From assembly GCA_037132075.1 (NCBI GenBank), contig JBAXPV010000030.1, positions 1-44,389 of the forward strand: a stretch of 44,389 nt of DNA, read 5' to 3'. Within the stretch, counting starts at the first letter, position 1, and every line of letters begins with the position of its first letter. Both the position numbers and the translations under genes were made by a program. Under the pieces are notes generated by a model. It was not told the origin of the DNA. It worked only from the letters and a program-made list of their open reading frames with translations, and searched no databases. Of this stretch, positions 16,083 through 24,763 are shown in pieces. The stretch is from JBAXPV01 sp037132075. GTDB lineage: Bacteria; Bacteroidota; Bacteroidia; Bacteroidales; CAIXZF01.

Positions 16083-16874
16083 ATGATGAGTGGTCTTATA
16101 TACGTCTATTGCATAGCAAAAAGCATTCCCACGGTTGAGCCATCAACTTTGTCAGGGAATCTGGAGTATTTAGCCATTGATGATTGTGTTGTTATTGCTA
16201 AATATGTTTCTGATGAGGAGTTTTCGGAGGAGAATCTGAAAATAAACATCAGCGATGTAATTTGGCTGGAGAAAAATGCCCGCGAGCACATCAGGATTAT
16301 AAGCCAAATAATGAATTTGTGTGATGTAATTCCATTAAGACTTGGGACAATTTTTCTTTCGGAGGACAGCCTAAGAAATTTTATATCTGACTATGCAGGT
16401 TCATTTAGAGAGAATTTCCAGTTTATTGGCGGAAAGGAAGAATGGGCTGTGAAGATTTTCTGTGATCGAAAATTACTGGGTAACCAGATTGATGAGTTAA
16501 GCCATACTATGGCTGACATGGAGACGCAGATTAAAGCCAGTTCTCCAGGAAAAGCTTTTCTGCTTCGCAGAAAGAAAACGGATCTCGTTGAAATAGAAAT
16601 TGACAACTTGTGTAGAACTTTTGGGCAAGAATATTTTGAAGCATTAAAAGTAGTGAGTGATGAAACCTGTTTAAATAACTTATTACCCAAAGAGTTTACC
16701 GGTCGGACTGATACTATGATTTTAAATGCTACTTTTCTTGTTTCACAAAACAATGTGAGTACTTTTATCGAAAAATTAGACGTGATAAGGAAAAGGGACA
16801 GAGATTCTGTTTTCTTTATAGAAGAAAGTGGGCCCTGGCCGGCTTTCAGTTTTGTAACGATTAAGGAAAAATAG
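16083..16874 (+). CDS. gvpF: GvpF/L family gas vesicle protein, copy 4
   Basis: 263 aa. Starts GLIYVYCIAKSIP, has IPLRLGTIFLSED in the middle and ends GPWPAFSFVTIKE. It is more divergent from copies 1-3 and lacks their GPIG motif. ATG codons at 16083 and 16086 are both possible. It lies 2 nt before the GvpM/S-like gene. Confidence 0.92.
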   Translation: MMSGLIYVYCIAKSIPTVEPSTLSGNLEYLAIDDCVVIAKYVSDEEFSEENLKINISDVIWLEKNAREHIRIISQIMNLCDVIPLRLGTIFLSEDSLRNFISDYAGSFRENFQFIGGKEEWAVKIFCDRKLLGNQIDELSHTMADMETQIKASSPGKAFLLRRKKTDLVEIEIDNLCRTFGQEYFEALKVVSDETCLNNLLPKEFTGRTDTMILNATFLVSQNNVSTFIEKLDVIRKRDRDSVFFIEESGPWPAFSFVTIKEK

Positions 16875-16876
16875 CA

Positions 16877-17080
16877 ATGGAAGATTATGTTGTTGATAGT
16901 TCCCGGGAATTTACCATCCTTGAGTTACTTGACAGGGTATTAAATAAGGGTGTGATTATTACAGGTGATGTCGTGATATCTGTTGCTGATATTGATCTGG
17001 TTTATCTGGGATTAAAACTGATGTTGTGTTCAGTAGAAACAATGGAGCAGTTGAAATCAGGAAAGTCAGTAAATGTTTAA
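16877..17080 (+). CDS. GvpA-family accessory protein, GvpM/GvpS-like
   Basis: 67 aa with the GvpA fold (TILELLDRVLNKGVIITGDV, VADIDLVYLGLKLMLCSVETM) but a divergent N-terminus and short polar tail. The VADIDLVYL segment is closer to the minor GvpJ/M/S group than to shell GvpA. It lies between two gvpF/L genes, the usual setting of the minor forms. M and S cannot be told apart by eye. Confidence 0.87.
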   Translation: MEDYVVDSSREFTILELLDRVLNKGVIITGDVVISVADIDLVYLGLKLMLCSVETMEQLKSGKSVNV

Positions 17081-17082
17081 TA

Positions 17083-17838
17083 ATGAGTAAATTAATTTAT
17101 TCAATTATATCGATTCCGCATGGTGTGGACGAACTTTCTGCGTTTATATCAAAGATAAAAGGGATTGAAGGCGCTGAACTGGGTTTTGTTCAATTTGAAG
17201 AAGTTGCCGCTGTAACCGTAGAATATCATTTGGACAAATTGGTTGTCGATAAGGAAACTGCTATTGATTATGCAGGTGTCATTGAGGCTTTAGCTGCACA
17301 GTACGTTTTGCTTCCTGTTAGGTTTGGGTCTATCATGGATTCAGAGGTGCGTATTTTTAATATGTTAAAAAACAGCTATTTAGAAATCCAGAAGAACCTG
17401 AATCTAGTGGCGAATAAATTTGAATTTGGGTTAAAGATATTTTGTGATTCTTCTAAATTAAAGGCAGAATTAAGTGAAATAGCTGTCACTAAGGTTTCTG
17501 CCTCTGTAAGTGGATCTGAAAATCCAGGGACTTCTGTGTTTAGAGATTATGTTAATAAGAAGCTTGAAATACACAGATCTGAAGAAATGCTTTTAACTTA
17601 CGTTGAAGTTCTGATTTCAAATATTAGGGATTCTTGTGAAAGTCATTCCACGGTGTGTAAGATCCGGAAAATGGTAAGTGAAACAAAATTGCTGGATTCA
17701 TTTTTTCTCGTTGAGAAAGAGAATACAGAGAATTTTTTGAGTGGTGTAAAAGAAATCCAAAGTCAATATCCGGGATTGAATTTTATTGTAACCGGCCCAT
17801 GGCCGCCATATAGTTTTGTAGAGATCAATTTAATGTAA
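17083..17838 (+). CDS. gvpF: GvpF/L family gas vesicle protein, copy 5
   Basis: 251 aa from the ATG at 17083, 2 nt after the preceding stop; this start gives the expected opening SKLIYSIISIPHG, whereas longer versions run into the GvpM/S-like gene. Middle VLLPVRFGSIMDSE, end GPWPPYSFVEINL, the classical GvpF/L tail. Followed by gvpK after 7 nt. Confidence 0.92.
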   Translation: MSKLIYSIISIPHGVDELSAFISKIKGIEGAELGFVQFEEVAAVTVEYHLDKLVVDKETAIDYAGVIEALAAQYVLLPVRFGSIMDSEVRIFNMLKNSYLEIQKNLNLVANKFEFGLKIFCDSSKLKAELSEIAVTKVSASVSGSENPGTSVFRDYVNKKLEIHRSEEMLLTYVEVLISNIRDSCESHSTVCKIRKMVSETKLLDSFFLVEKENTENFLSGVKEIQSQYPGLNFIVTGPWPPYSFVEINLM

Positions 17839-17845
17839 TCAACTG

Positions 17846-18190
17846 ATGATTGAAGATAAATTGCTGTTGAATACAGCATCTTTTGAGGATTTGACAGCAG
17901 AAATCGGGCAATTGATGAATCCTTCGAAGTCCAGAGTAGAGCTAAGCCCCGACAATGCCGATTCTGGTCTGGCAAAGCTTGTATTAACCTTGGTTGAACT
18001 TATAAGGAAACTTGTGGAAAAACAGGCCATGCGGCGTGTTGATGGTGGATCGCTAAGTGATGATGAGATAGAAAGATTAGGTGAGACACTGATGAAACTG
18101 GAGCAAAAAATGGAAGAATTGAAAAAGTACTTTAATCTCACGGACAGAGATTTAAACATCAATTTAGGTCCTTTAGGTGACCTTATGTAG
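17846..18190 (+). CDS. gvpK: Gas vesicle protein GvpK
   Basis: 114 aa. Carries the GvpK core GLAKLVLTLVELIRKLVEKQAMRR, then GSLSDDEIERLGETLMKL and the end LNINLGPLGDL. GvpK is a conserved helical accessory protein required for vesicle formation. It is the last gvp gene of the cluster. Confidence 0.95.
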   Translation: MIEDKLLLNTASFEDLTAEIGQLMNPSKSRVELSPDNADSGLAKLVLTLVELIRKLVEKQAMRRVDGGSLSDDEIERLGETLMKLEQKMEELKKYFNLTDRDLNINLGPLGDLM

Positions 18191-18231
18191 GCATAGTGGA
18201 ATGATGCGCTCTTGATCCGGCACCGGGTCAT

Positions 18232-18255
18232 AATTTATATTGATTTATATAAATT
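18232..18255. promoter_or_regulatory. Perfect 9-bp inverted repeat, possible operator or weak terminator
   Basis: AATTTATAT-TGATTT-ATATAAATT, beginning 42 nt after gvpK. Its right arm touches the TTG of the candidate promoter at 18254-18285, so a repressor or activator site is possible. A GC hairpin just upstream (GATCCGGCACCGGGTC, 18214-18229) may help end the gvp transcript, but it lacks a T-tract. Confidence 0.35.
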
Positions 18256-18285
18256 GTTACAGGTGGTAAAAAAAATGTATTTTTG
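18254..18285 (+). promoter_or_regulatory. Bacteroidetes-type promoter for the second kinase/regulator pair
   Basis: TTG (18254-18256), 21-nt spacer, then TATTTTTG (18278-18285), a full match to TANNTTTG. It leaves a leader of about 140 nt before the kinase ATG at 18430. The rest of 18286-18429 shows no clear further signal. Confidence 0.55.
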
Positions 18286-18429
18286 ACAACATAAGGCTAT
18301 CAAGGGCCAGATTTAAATTTAAGGCTGATCAAGTTTCCATGGGGGGGTGATGAGATCAAATTTAATATAATCGATTCCATTACTTTACTAAAGTGAACTT
18401 CGTCAAGAAGGTCTGAGCGCTGATTATTA

Positions 18430-19569
18430 ATGACAACTTTGCCTAATCTTTTAATTGTTGATGATATTCCATCGAATTTACTTTTGATTGAATCTATCGT
18501 TAGGAAATTTAAGGTAAATTTAATTCAGGCACTTTCAGGTGTTGAGGCCCTGCAAAAAATAGAAGGGAAAGATCTTGCGCTGGCAATTATTGACATCAGT
18601 ATGCCAGTAATGGATGGCTTCGAACTTGCCTTAAAAATCAATACAGAAACAAGAAAAGACAAAGTTCCCATAATTTTTATCACTGCCAGAAACAATGATG
18701 AGCTAGATATTGTAAAAGGATACAACCGTGGCGCCGTCGATTATCTGATTAAGCCGGTCAGCAAGCATATCTTAGAATCTAAAATAGCTATCTTTATAGA
18801 TATTTATTCCCAGAAAGCCATTCAGACCAAACAAATTCATGCTGACAGGATGGCGAATTTGGGCGAAATGGCTGCTGGAATTGCACATGAAATTAACCAG
18901 CCATTAAATATTATTTCATTGGTGATGGATAAGATTCTTCTCGAGACAGAGAAAAAAGAGAATATTAACTTTGAATATATAAAAAGCAAGTCTGAAAGAA
19001 TCTTCGAAAATATTAGCAGGATCAGGAATCTCATTGATCATGTGAGAACATTTTCAAGACAGCATGCTGATTATGTACTGACGAATTTCGATATTAACAA
19101 TAGCATTACCAATGCTATTTCCCTGACTCAGGAGCAGTTTAAGTATTGTGGAATTCAGTTGATGCTGGATCTTGGCGGTGACATCCCGCAGATTATTGGG
19201 AATACATATCAGTTCGAGCAAGTCATTGTAAACCTGTTAATTAATTCTAAAGATGCTGTTCTTGAAAAGAAATTGAGCCAGGAGGAATATCGCGAGATGA
19301 TCGTTGGGATAAAATCATTTCGTGAGGAGGACCAAATTGTCGTTGAAGTGTCCGATAATGGAATTGGGATTCTCCGAGAGGATTTCGATAAAATACTCTT
19401 GCCTTTTTATACAACAAAAGAAGAAGGTAAGGGAACGGGTCTCGGGCTTTCAATTTGCTACCAAATTATTAAAGAAATGGGTGGTGTCATAGAGATTTCG
19501 AGTGATTTTCATCAGGGTACGAAAATTAGATTAGTGTTGGATCTTTTCAATACCGAAAAAAATGCCTAA
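18430..19569 (+). CDS. Histidine kinase with N-terminal receiver, no PAS domains
   Basis: 379 aa. REC domain (about 5-125, phosphoacceptor D55 in IIDISMPVMDG), then almost directly HisKA (phospho-His near residue 153 in AHEINQPLNII) and HATPase (NLLINSKDAV, DNGIGI, GKGTGLGLS). It is clearly homologous along both ends to the kinase at 70, but the roughly 400-residue PAS region is missing; the join lies between about residue 130 and 135. With no sensor domain, its input may come through its receiver. It overlaps the next gene by 8 nt, exactly as in the first pair. Confidence 0.92.
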   Translation: MTTLPNLLIVDDIPSNLLLIESIVRKFKVNLIQALSGVEALQKIEGKDLALAIIDISMPVMDGFELALKINTETRKDKVPIIFITARNNDELDIVKGYNRGAVDYLIKPVSKHILESKIAIFIDIYSQKAIQTKQIHADRMANLGEMAAGIAHEINQPLNIISLVMDKILLETEKKENINFEYIKSKSERIFENISRIRNLIDHVRTFSRQHADYVLTNFDINNSITNAISLTQEQFKYCGIQLMLDLGGDIPQIIGNTYQFEQVIVNLLINSKDAVLEKKLSQEEYREMIVGIKSFREEDQIVVEVSDNGIGILREDFDKILLPFYTTKEEGKGTGLGLSICYQIIKEMGGVIEISSDFHQGTKIRLVLDLFNTEKNA

Positions 19570-20953
19570 GCAAGAAAGACTTAAAATATTGATTCTTGAT
19601 GATGAAAAACAATTAACAGAGGAATTGAATGAATTCTTTCAGGACTCTGAATTTGAATCATTTGAAGCCAATACTGTTGCTGAAGCAAGGCTTATTTTAA
19701 ATATTCACACGATAGATCTTCTTGTGTTAGATGTTCGATTGCCTGGTATAAATGGACTTGATATTTTGAAAGAAGTGAAAGATACTTTTCCTTCTATGGA
19801 AGTCATTGTCATTTCTGCGCACGGAGATATGGACACAGTAATTAAAGCATTGCGACTTGGGGCCTTGGATTTTTTGCGGAAGCCATTTCGGCTAATAGAC
19901 ATTCAGATCGCGATCGAACGGACGCAGAAATACCTTTATTTACAAAAGAAGATAAAGTTTAATGAAGAAAAGAACTCACTGATCTCGAGGAATCTGGAGC
20001 AAAAAATCAACAGGCATTTTATCGGGGTAAGCGACAAAATTAAAAATGTATTTGACCAAGCCATGAAGGCGGCTCAATATCCTGATGCCAACGTCCTGAT
20101 CACTGGCGAAAGCGGCACAGGAAAGGAGAATGTGGCACGGATCATTCATTATTCCAGTTCAAGGAAAGACCATGTTTTATGTACAGTAAACAGTAGTGCC
20201 ATCACTGATACCTTGCTCGAGAGTGAGTTTTTTGGACATAAAAAGGGATCATTTACAGGTGCTATTAGCGATAAGATGGGGTATTTTGAAGCTACAAATG
20301 GCAGCACTTTATTCCTGGATGAAATTGCAGATATGTCTATGAATCTGCAGGCAAAAATACTTAGGGCCATAGAAGAAAAGGTCTTTACCCGTGTGGGTGA
20401 TACTATTCAGATTCAAAGCGAGTTTCGAATTATCTCTGCTACGAATCATGACATTTCGCGCTGGGTGGAGGAGCAAAAATTCAGACTTGACTTATTACAC
20501 AGATTAAATACCTTGCACATCCATATCCCTCCTCTAAGGGAAAGGCCTGAAGATATTATGCCCTTGCTGTTTCATTTTGTAAATTATTATGCACAGCGCT
20601 ACAAGCGACCCAAAATAAAAATTGACGATCAGATAATCTATGAACTGATGAATTATAATTTCCCTGGGAATGTCAGGGAATTGAGGAATTTGTGTGAAAG
20701 AGCTTTGATGCTTTGTAATAGTAATACGCTTACAGTAAAGGATTTCTTAATCAAACCAGTGAGCTCATTATCAGAGGAGGGGAGTCATAAATCAGACAAT
20801 CTTCATCAAAATGAAGAGAAGCTGATCCGGAGGGTACTGTTGAAATGCAGATTTAACCAACAACATGCGGCAGATGTGTTGGGTATCCATCGTGATGCAC
20901 TAGGCCGGAAAATAAAAAAATACAAGATTTCTATTGACAAGAATAGAATTTGA
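19562..20953 (+). CDS. Sigma-54-dependent response regulator, paralogue of the one at 2387
   Basis: 463 aa with the same layout as the regulator at 2387: receiver with D57 in LLVLDVRLPG, AAA+ with GESGTGKEN, GSFTGAI loop, LFLDEIADM, and Fis-type helix-turn-helix (NQQHAADVLGIHRDALGRK). Recognition helices of the two regulators are nearly the same (GIHRDALSRKMKKY against GIHRDALGRKIKKY), so they may compete for or share DNA sites. The two pairs bracket the gvp genes. Confidence 0.93.
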   Translation: MPKQERLKILILDDEKQLTEELNEFFQDSEFESFEANTVAEARLILNIHTIDLLVLDVRLPGINGLDILKEVKDTFPSMEVIVISAHGDMDTVIKALRLGALDFLRKPFRLIDIQIAIERTQKYLYLQKKIKFNEEKNSLISRNLEQKINRHFIGVSDKIKNVFDQAMKAAQYPDANVLITGESGTGKENVARIIHYSSSRKDHVLCTVNSSAITDTLLESEFFGHKKGSFTGAISDKMGYFEATNGSTLFLDEIADMSMNLQAKILRAIEEKVFTRVGDTIQIQSEFRIISATNHDISRWVEEQKFRLDLLHRLNTLHIHIPPLRERPEDIMPLLFHFVNYYAQRYKRPKIKIDDQIIYELMNYNFPGNVRELRNLCERALMLCNSNTLTVKDFLIKPVSSLSEEGSHKSDNLHQNEEKLIRRVLLKCRFNQQHAADVLGIHRDALGRKIKKYKISIDKNRI

Positions 20954-20980
20954 GCCGTTTTGTGTGATTTTTCTGCTTAA

Positions 20981-21014
20981 TTGACGGGGATATTATCAAG
21001 AATTCTTACATTTG
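20981..21014 (+). promoter_or_regulatory. Candidate promoter for the small lipoprotein
   Basis: TTG (20981-20983), 23-nt spacer, TACATTTG (21007-21014). A second -7 match, TAATTTTG, lies closer at 21100-21107 with a poor -33. A small hairpin, AAGCTG-ATTC-CAGCTT (21025-21040), lies between them. Confidence 0.42.
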
Positions 21015-21142
21015 CTTCCTTTTAAAGCTGATTCCAGCTTGTGATTCTCATAATTCTTAAAAAAAGTTAAAAAACCAGGACTGCCTAATATTCTTGGTGT
21101 AATTTTGCTGCAAATCCAAATCAATTAACAAACCCAAAGGTC

Positions 21143-21403
21143 ATGAAAAAAATTCTTTCTGTTGTTTTCGTTGCTGCAATGTTCGCATTTGTAGCTTGCG
21201 GTCCAAGCGCTGCTGAAAAAGCTGCCAAGGAAAAAGCTGTTGCTGATTCAATCGCTACTGCTGATTCTATTGTTAAGGTACAAGCCGAAGCTAAAGCTAA
21301 AGCTACTGCTGATTCAATCGCTGCAAAAGCTGTTGCTGATTCAATCGCTGCTGCTGCTGCAAAACCTGCTGCAAAGCCTGCAAAAGCTGCTAAGAAAAAA
21401 TAA
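21143..21403 (+). CDS. Small alanine-rich lipoprotein
   Basis: 86 aa. Signal peptide with lipobox (MKKILSVVFVAAMFAFVAC, Cys19), then a low-complexity Ala/Lys/Asp region built on repeats of ADSIA(A/T) (five copies) and a lysine-rich end (KPAKAAKKK). Similar short Lpp-like periodic proteins are common and abundant in Bacteroidetes, perhaps linking outer membrane and wall; that role is inferred. It has its own promoter candidates and terminator. Confidence 0.85.
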   Translation: MKKILSVVFVAAMFAFVACGPSAAEKAAKEKAVADSIATADSIVKVQAEAKAKATADSIAAKAVADSIAAAAAKPAAKPAKAAKKK

Positions 21404-21425
21404 TCAGATTTCAAAGCATTTAAAA

Positions 21426-21453
21426 AGGAGCACGGTAACGGGCTCCTTTTTTT
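21426..21453 (+). terminator. Intrinsic terminator after the lipoprotein gene
   Basis: AGGAGC-N10-GCTCCT stem followed by seven T, 23 nt after the stop codon. Confidence 0.85.
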
Positions 21454-21468
21454 ATGTCTTGAGGTCGA

Positions 21469-21583
21469 CAGATTACGCGGATTTACGCAGATTATTTTGG
21501 AATCGGCAATTTCTTATAAATCTGTTTCAGTGCGAAATAAGTTAAACTTTATACATGTAATCTGTGTAAATCCGTTTAATCTG
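21469..21583. repeat. REP-like element with 26-nt imperfect inverted arms
   Basis: The left arm 21469-21494 (CAGATTACGCGGATTTACGC then AGATTA) is the reverse complement of the right arm 21558-21583 apart from three mismatches; 63 nt separate them. Each arm is itself made of CAGATTA-type halves. Such CGGATTTACGCAGATT sequences are often dispersed in Bacteroidetes genomes. It lies between the converging lipoprotein and uvrB genes. Confidence 0.65.
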
Positions 21584-21596
21584 CGGGCAAATACCA

Positions 21597-23615
21597 TTAT
21601 TTCCTTTCCTTCACCATCGCCTCCAGCGCAAACATCTCATCACGAAGCCGCGCTGCTTCCAGAAAATCCATTTGTTTTACTGCTTCTTCCATGTCTCTCC
21701 GAACTTTCGAGATTTCTTTTTTAAGTTCGTCGGGTGACATATATTTTAGAACCGGGTCGGCTGCCACATCAAGCTGATCAGGTGCAATATAAGGCCTCGG
21801 CCCCAGTCCATCGGCCACGGCAGTCTGCCCCATAATCGACTCTGTTGAACGTGTGATCTGGGTAGGCGTGATGTGATTAGCGATATTGTATGCTGTTTGT
21901 TTCTCTCTCCGACGGCTTGTCTCATCAATAGTCCTGGCCATTGAATCCGTGATTTTATCCGCATACATGATGACTTTGGAGTTGATATTCCGGGCAGCCC
22001 TGCCTGCCGTCTGTGTCAGCGAACGATGAGATCGCAGAAAGCCTTCCTTGTCAGCATCCAAAATAGCGACCAGGGAGACTTCAGGCAGGTCCAGGCCTTC
22101 TCTAAGCAGGTTTACGCCTACCAACACATCGAACACGCCAAGACGCAGGTCCCGCAGGATCTCAACTCTTTCCAGGGTGTCAACATCGCTGTGAATATAA
22201 CGGCAGCGTATGTCAAGTCGAATGAAATATTTAGAAAGTTCTTCTGCCATTTTCTTGGTCAGTGTAGTTACCAGTATTCTCTCATTGCGGGCAATCACGA
22301 TCTGAATCTCGTCAAGAAGGTCATCGATCTGGTTCAGGCTTGGTCTTATTTCGATTACAGGATCCAAAAGACCAGTAGGTCGAATCAGCTGTTCAACCAC
22401 AATTCCTTCACTGATTTGTAATTCGTAATCGGCCGGAGTAGCACTGACATATACGGCCTGGTTAACCATAGCTTCAAATTCCGGGAACTTCAATGGCCTG
22501 TTGTCCATGGCAGATGGGAGTCTGAAGCCATAATCCACCAGGTTGAGTTTCCGGCTTCGGTCTCCGCCATACATCCCCCTGATCTGCGGAATACTTACAT
22601 GACTCTCATCGACAACAATTAAAAAGTCATCCGGGAAGAAATCAATCAGGCAGAAAGGACGGGTTCCCGGGTCTCGACGGTCGAAATATCTTGAATAATT
22701 CTCGATTCCTGAGCAATATCCAAGCTCGCGTATCATCTCAATGTCATAAGATACCCTGTCTTCAAGCCTTTTCGCTTCCAGGTGCTTCCCATTGTCTTTG
22801 AAATATGCGATCTGTTTCACGAGATCATCCTGGATCTCAGGAATGGCCATACGCAACACTTCCGGTGTATTGACAAAAATGCTGGCGGGGTAGATTGTCA
22901 GGCTTTCCAGGCTTTCCAGTCTTTGGCCCGAAATAGGTTCAAAGACTTCAATGGTTTCAATCTCATCCCCAAAGAAGATAATACGGTATCCATTTTCCAT
23001 TTCTGCAGGAAAGACGTCGACAGAATCGCCTTTCACCCTGAATACACCACGTTTAAATTCAATCTCATTCCTCGTGTATAGACTGTCAGATAAGGTATGG
23101 AGGAATTTTCTCTGGCTAATACGATCGCCCACTTTCACCGGAATCACAGAGCTGGCAAACTGTTCAGGGTTCCCTATGCCATAAATGCAGGAAACCGAGG
23201 AGATCACAATAACATCCCTTCTCCCTGAGAGTAATGCGGCTGTGGTGCTCAGCCTTAATTTCTCAATTTCCTCATTGATAGAAAGATCTTTTTCAATATA
23301 AGTATTGGTGACTGGAAGGTATGCTTCCGGCTGATAATAATCGTAATACGACACGAAAAATTCTACCTTGTTATCAGGAAAGAACTGCTTAAACTCACCG
23401 TAAAGCTGTGCGGCAAGCGTTTTGTTGTGGCTTAAGACCAGGGTAGGTCTTTGAATTTGTTGCACAACATTGGCAATGGTAAAGGTTTTTCCAGAACCTG
23501 TAACGCCTAAAAGTACCTGATGCGTGTCTCCTCTTGCCAGGCCTTCGACCAATTGACGTATGGCATCAGGCTGGTCGCCGGTGGGATAGAATTCAGAAGT
23601 TAAACGGAAATCCAT
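21597..23615 (-). CDS. uvrB: Excinuclease ABC subunit UvrB
   Basis: 672 aa, full length. Helicase motif I GVTGSGKT near residues 39-46, the tyrosine-rich beta-hairpin region YYDYYQPEAYLP that clamps DNA, helicase motifs YVSATP, VGVNLLREGLDLPEV and QTAGRAARN, and a C-terminal UVR domain (ISKVRRDMEEAVKQMDFLEAARLRDEM). It verifies damage handed over by UvrA and recruits UvrC in nucleotide excision repair. It is the last gene of a - strand run, 11 nt after the EEP gene. Confidence 0.98.
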   Translation of the reverse strand: MDFRLTSEFYPTGDQPDAIRQLVEGLARGDTHQVLLGVTGSGKTFTIANVVQQIQRPTLVLSHNKTLAAQLYGEFKQFFPDNKVEFFVSYYDYYQPEAYLPVTNTYIEKDLSINEEIEKLRLSTTAALLSGRRDVIVISSVSCIYGIGNPEQFASSVIPVKVGDRISQRKFLHTLSDSLYTRNEIEFKRGVFRVKGDSVDVFPAEMENGYRIIFFGDEIETIEVFEPISGQRLESLESLTIYPASIFVNTPEVLRMAIPEIQDDLVKQIAYFKDNGKHLEAKRLEDRVSYDIEMIRELGYCSGIENYSRYFDRRDPGTRPFCLIDFFPDDFLIVVDESHVSIPQIRGMYGGDRSRKLNLVDYGFRLPSAMDNRPLKFPEFEAMVNQAVYVSATPADYELQISEGIVVEQLIRPTGLLDPVIEIRPSLNQIDDLLDEIQIVIARNERILVTTLTKKMAEELSKYFIRLDIRCRYIHSDVDTLERVEILRDLRLGVFDVLVGVNLLREGLDLPEVSLVAILDADKEGFLRSHRSLTQTAGRAARNINSKVIMYADKITDSMARTIDETSRRREKQTAYNIANHITPTQITRSTESIMGQTAVADGLGPRPYIAPDQLDVAADPVLKYMSPDELKKEISKVRRDMEEAVKQMDFLEAARLRDEMFALEAMVKERK

Positions 23616-23626
23616 GCTTACATCCT

Positions 23627-24763
23627 TTATAATTCTCTGTGAATGAGTTTAGCGGAAACCGGGTAATGGTCTGATAGCATTTGATGATGCGTTTTATAGG
23701 TAACTGCCTGGTAACGTTTGTCATAGAGGATATAGTCAATCCTGAGCGAAGGAAAAGAGCCCGAATACGTTTTCCCCAGGCCATAACCACTTTCAACAAA
23801 GGCATCTTTCAGATCACCAGAAAGCTTGTGGTAGGTATAAGAACAGGGAGAGTCGTTAAAGTCGCCACAGATAATTACCGGATATGGGCATTTTTTAATG
23901 TGTTCTGCGATCATATCGGCCTGAATCCCACGTTTTTTAAAGGCATTGATTAGCTTCCCTGCAATTTTTATTGAACCGGATTTAATGCCTTGGTTGTCAG
24001 ATTTCTGTGTTGTAATTTCGTGATAAAAGTTGTAATCCTCAGGGCTGAAATGCATCGAGGCCATATGAATATTGTAAACCCGGATGGTATCGTTTTTCCA
24101 GCGCAGATCTGTATATATGGCGTAATTTCCATGTGTCTCAGGGGTCAAAATGTGCCCGGTGTCAATGATCGGAAGCCTGGTAAAGGTGGCAAGTCCGTAG
24201 TGATCGGTTTTTCTGCGTGTCGTGTAGTAATCAATATGATGTCCTTTGGATTGCAACACAGTCTCCAGGGTAGGGACCACCGGGAATTCTCTGCCATCTT
24301 TATTAAAAAATTCCTGAAAACAAAGGATATCTGCATTATTATCCTTCAGAAAAGCATAGATCTGTGCGGTGACATTGTCTGGCTTGTCATGATTATAATA
24401 GTCGAAAAGGCGGACATTAAATGTCATGATATTAAGCGATTGTTCTTTGCTGGCCTTTTTATCAATAAAATTAAACTGAATATGGCGAAGGAGGGGTTGA
24501 AAACCAATGGCAATAGCGAGGAAAGGCAATACTGCTCTTTTGCTGCCGTATGCCAGCCAAATGATTGCAAATACAAAGTTGATTACCACAAGAAAGGGAT
24601 AGGCTAGTCCAATAAGTGCAGGCAATGCGAATCTTTGTGGGTTGATGATCGGGGAGAGATAGCATATCAACAGCAAGACAATAAAAAAAAATGTCAAGCC
24701 CATCATAAAAGTTCTAAGCAGGCTCTTTTGCTTTCCTGTGGCCGTTTTCTTAGTTTTTTTCAA
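23627..24763 (-). CDS. Membrane-anchored endonuclease/exonuclease/phosphatase family protein
   Basis: 378 aa. About three N-terminal hydrophobic segments (residues 20-95) precede an EEP domain (about 105-378): MTFNVRLFDYY, FQEFF, IHMASMHF, ICGDFNDSP and SDHYPVSAKLI, the metal and catalytic signature of DNase I/sphingomyelinase-like phosphodiesterases. The substrate is not evident. The stop of the preceding rhomboid gene overlaps a TTG start here (TTGA); an internal ATG at 24706 (residue 20) is an alternative. Confidence 0.9.
   Translation of the reverse strand: MKKTKKTATGKQKSLLRTFMMGLTFFFIVLLLICYLSPIINPQRFALPALIGLAYPFLVVINFVFAIIWLAYGSKRAVLPFLAIAIGFQPLLRHIQFNFIDKKASKEQSLNIMTFNVRLFDYYNHDKPDNVTAQIYAFLKDNNADILCFQEFFNKDGREFPVVPTLETVLQSKGHHIDYYTTRRKTDHYGLATFTRLPIIDTGHILTPETHGNYAIYTDLRWKNDTIRVYNIHMASMHFSPEDYNFYHEITTQKSDNQGIKSGSIKIAGKLINAFKKRGIQADMIAEHIKKCPYPVIICGDFNDSPCSYTYHKLSGDLKDAFVESGYGLGKTYSGSFPSLRIDYILYDKRYQAVTYKTHHQMLSDHYPVSAKLIHREL

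Noticed and set aside
17026..17082. Longer N-terminus for the fifth GvpF/L protein
   Set aside because: It overlaps the GvpM/S-like gene, and the GvpF/L family start (KLIYSII) appears only after the ATG at 17083.
23990..24607. 205-aa reading frame on the + strand
   Set aside because: Entirely antisense to the EEP-family gene with recognised catalytic motifs; the predicted protein has no recognisable features.
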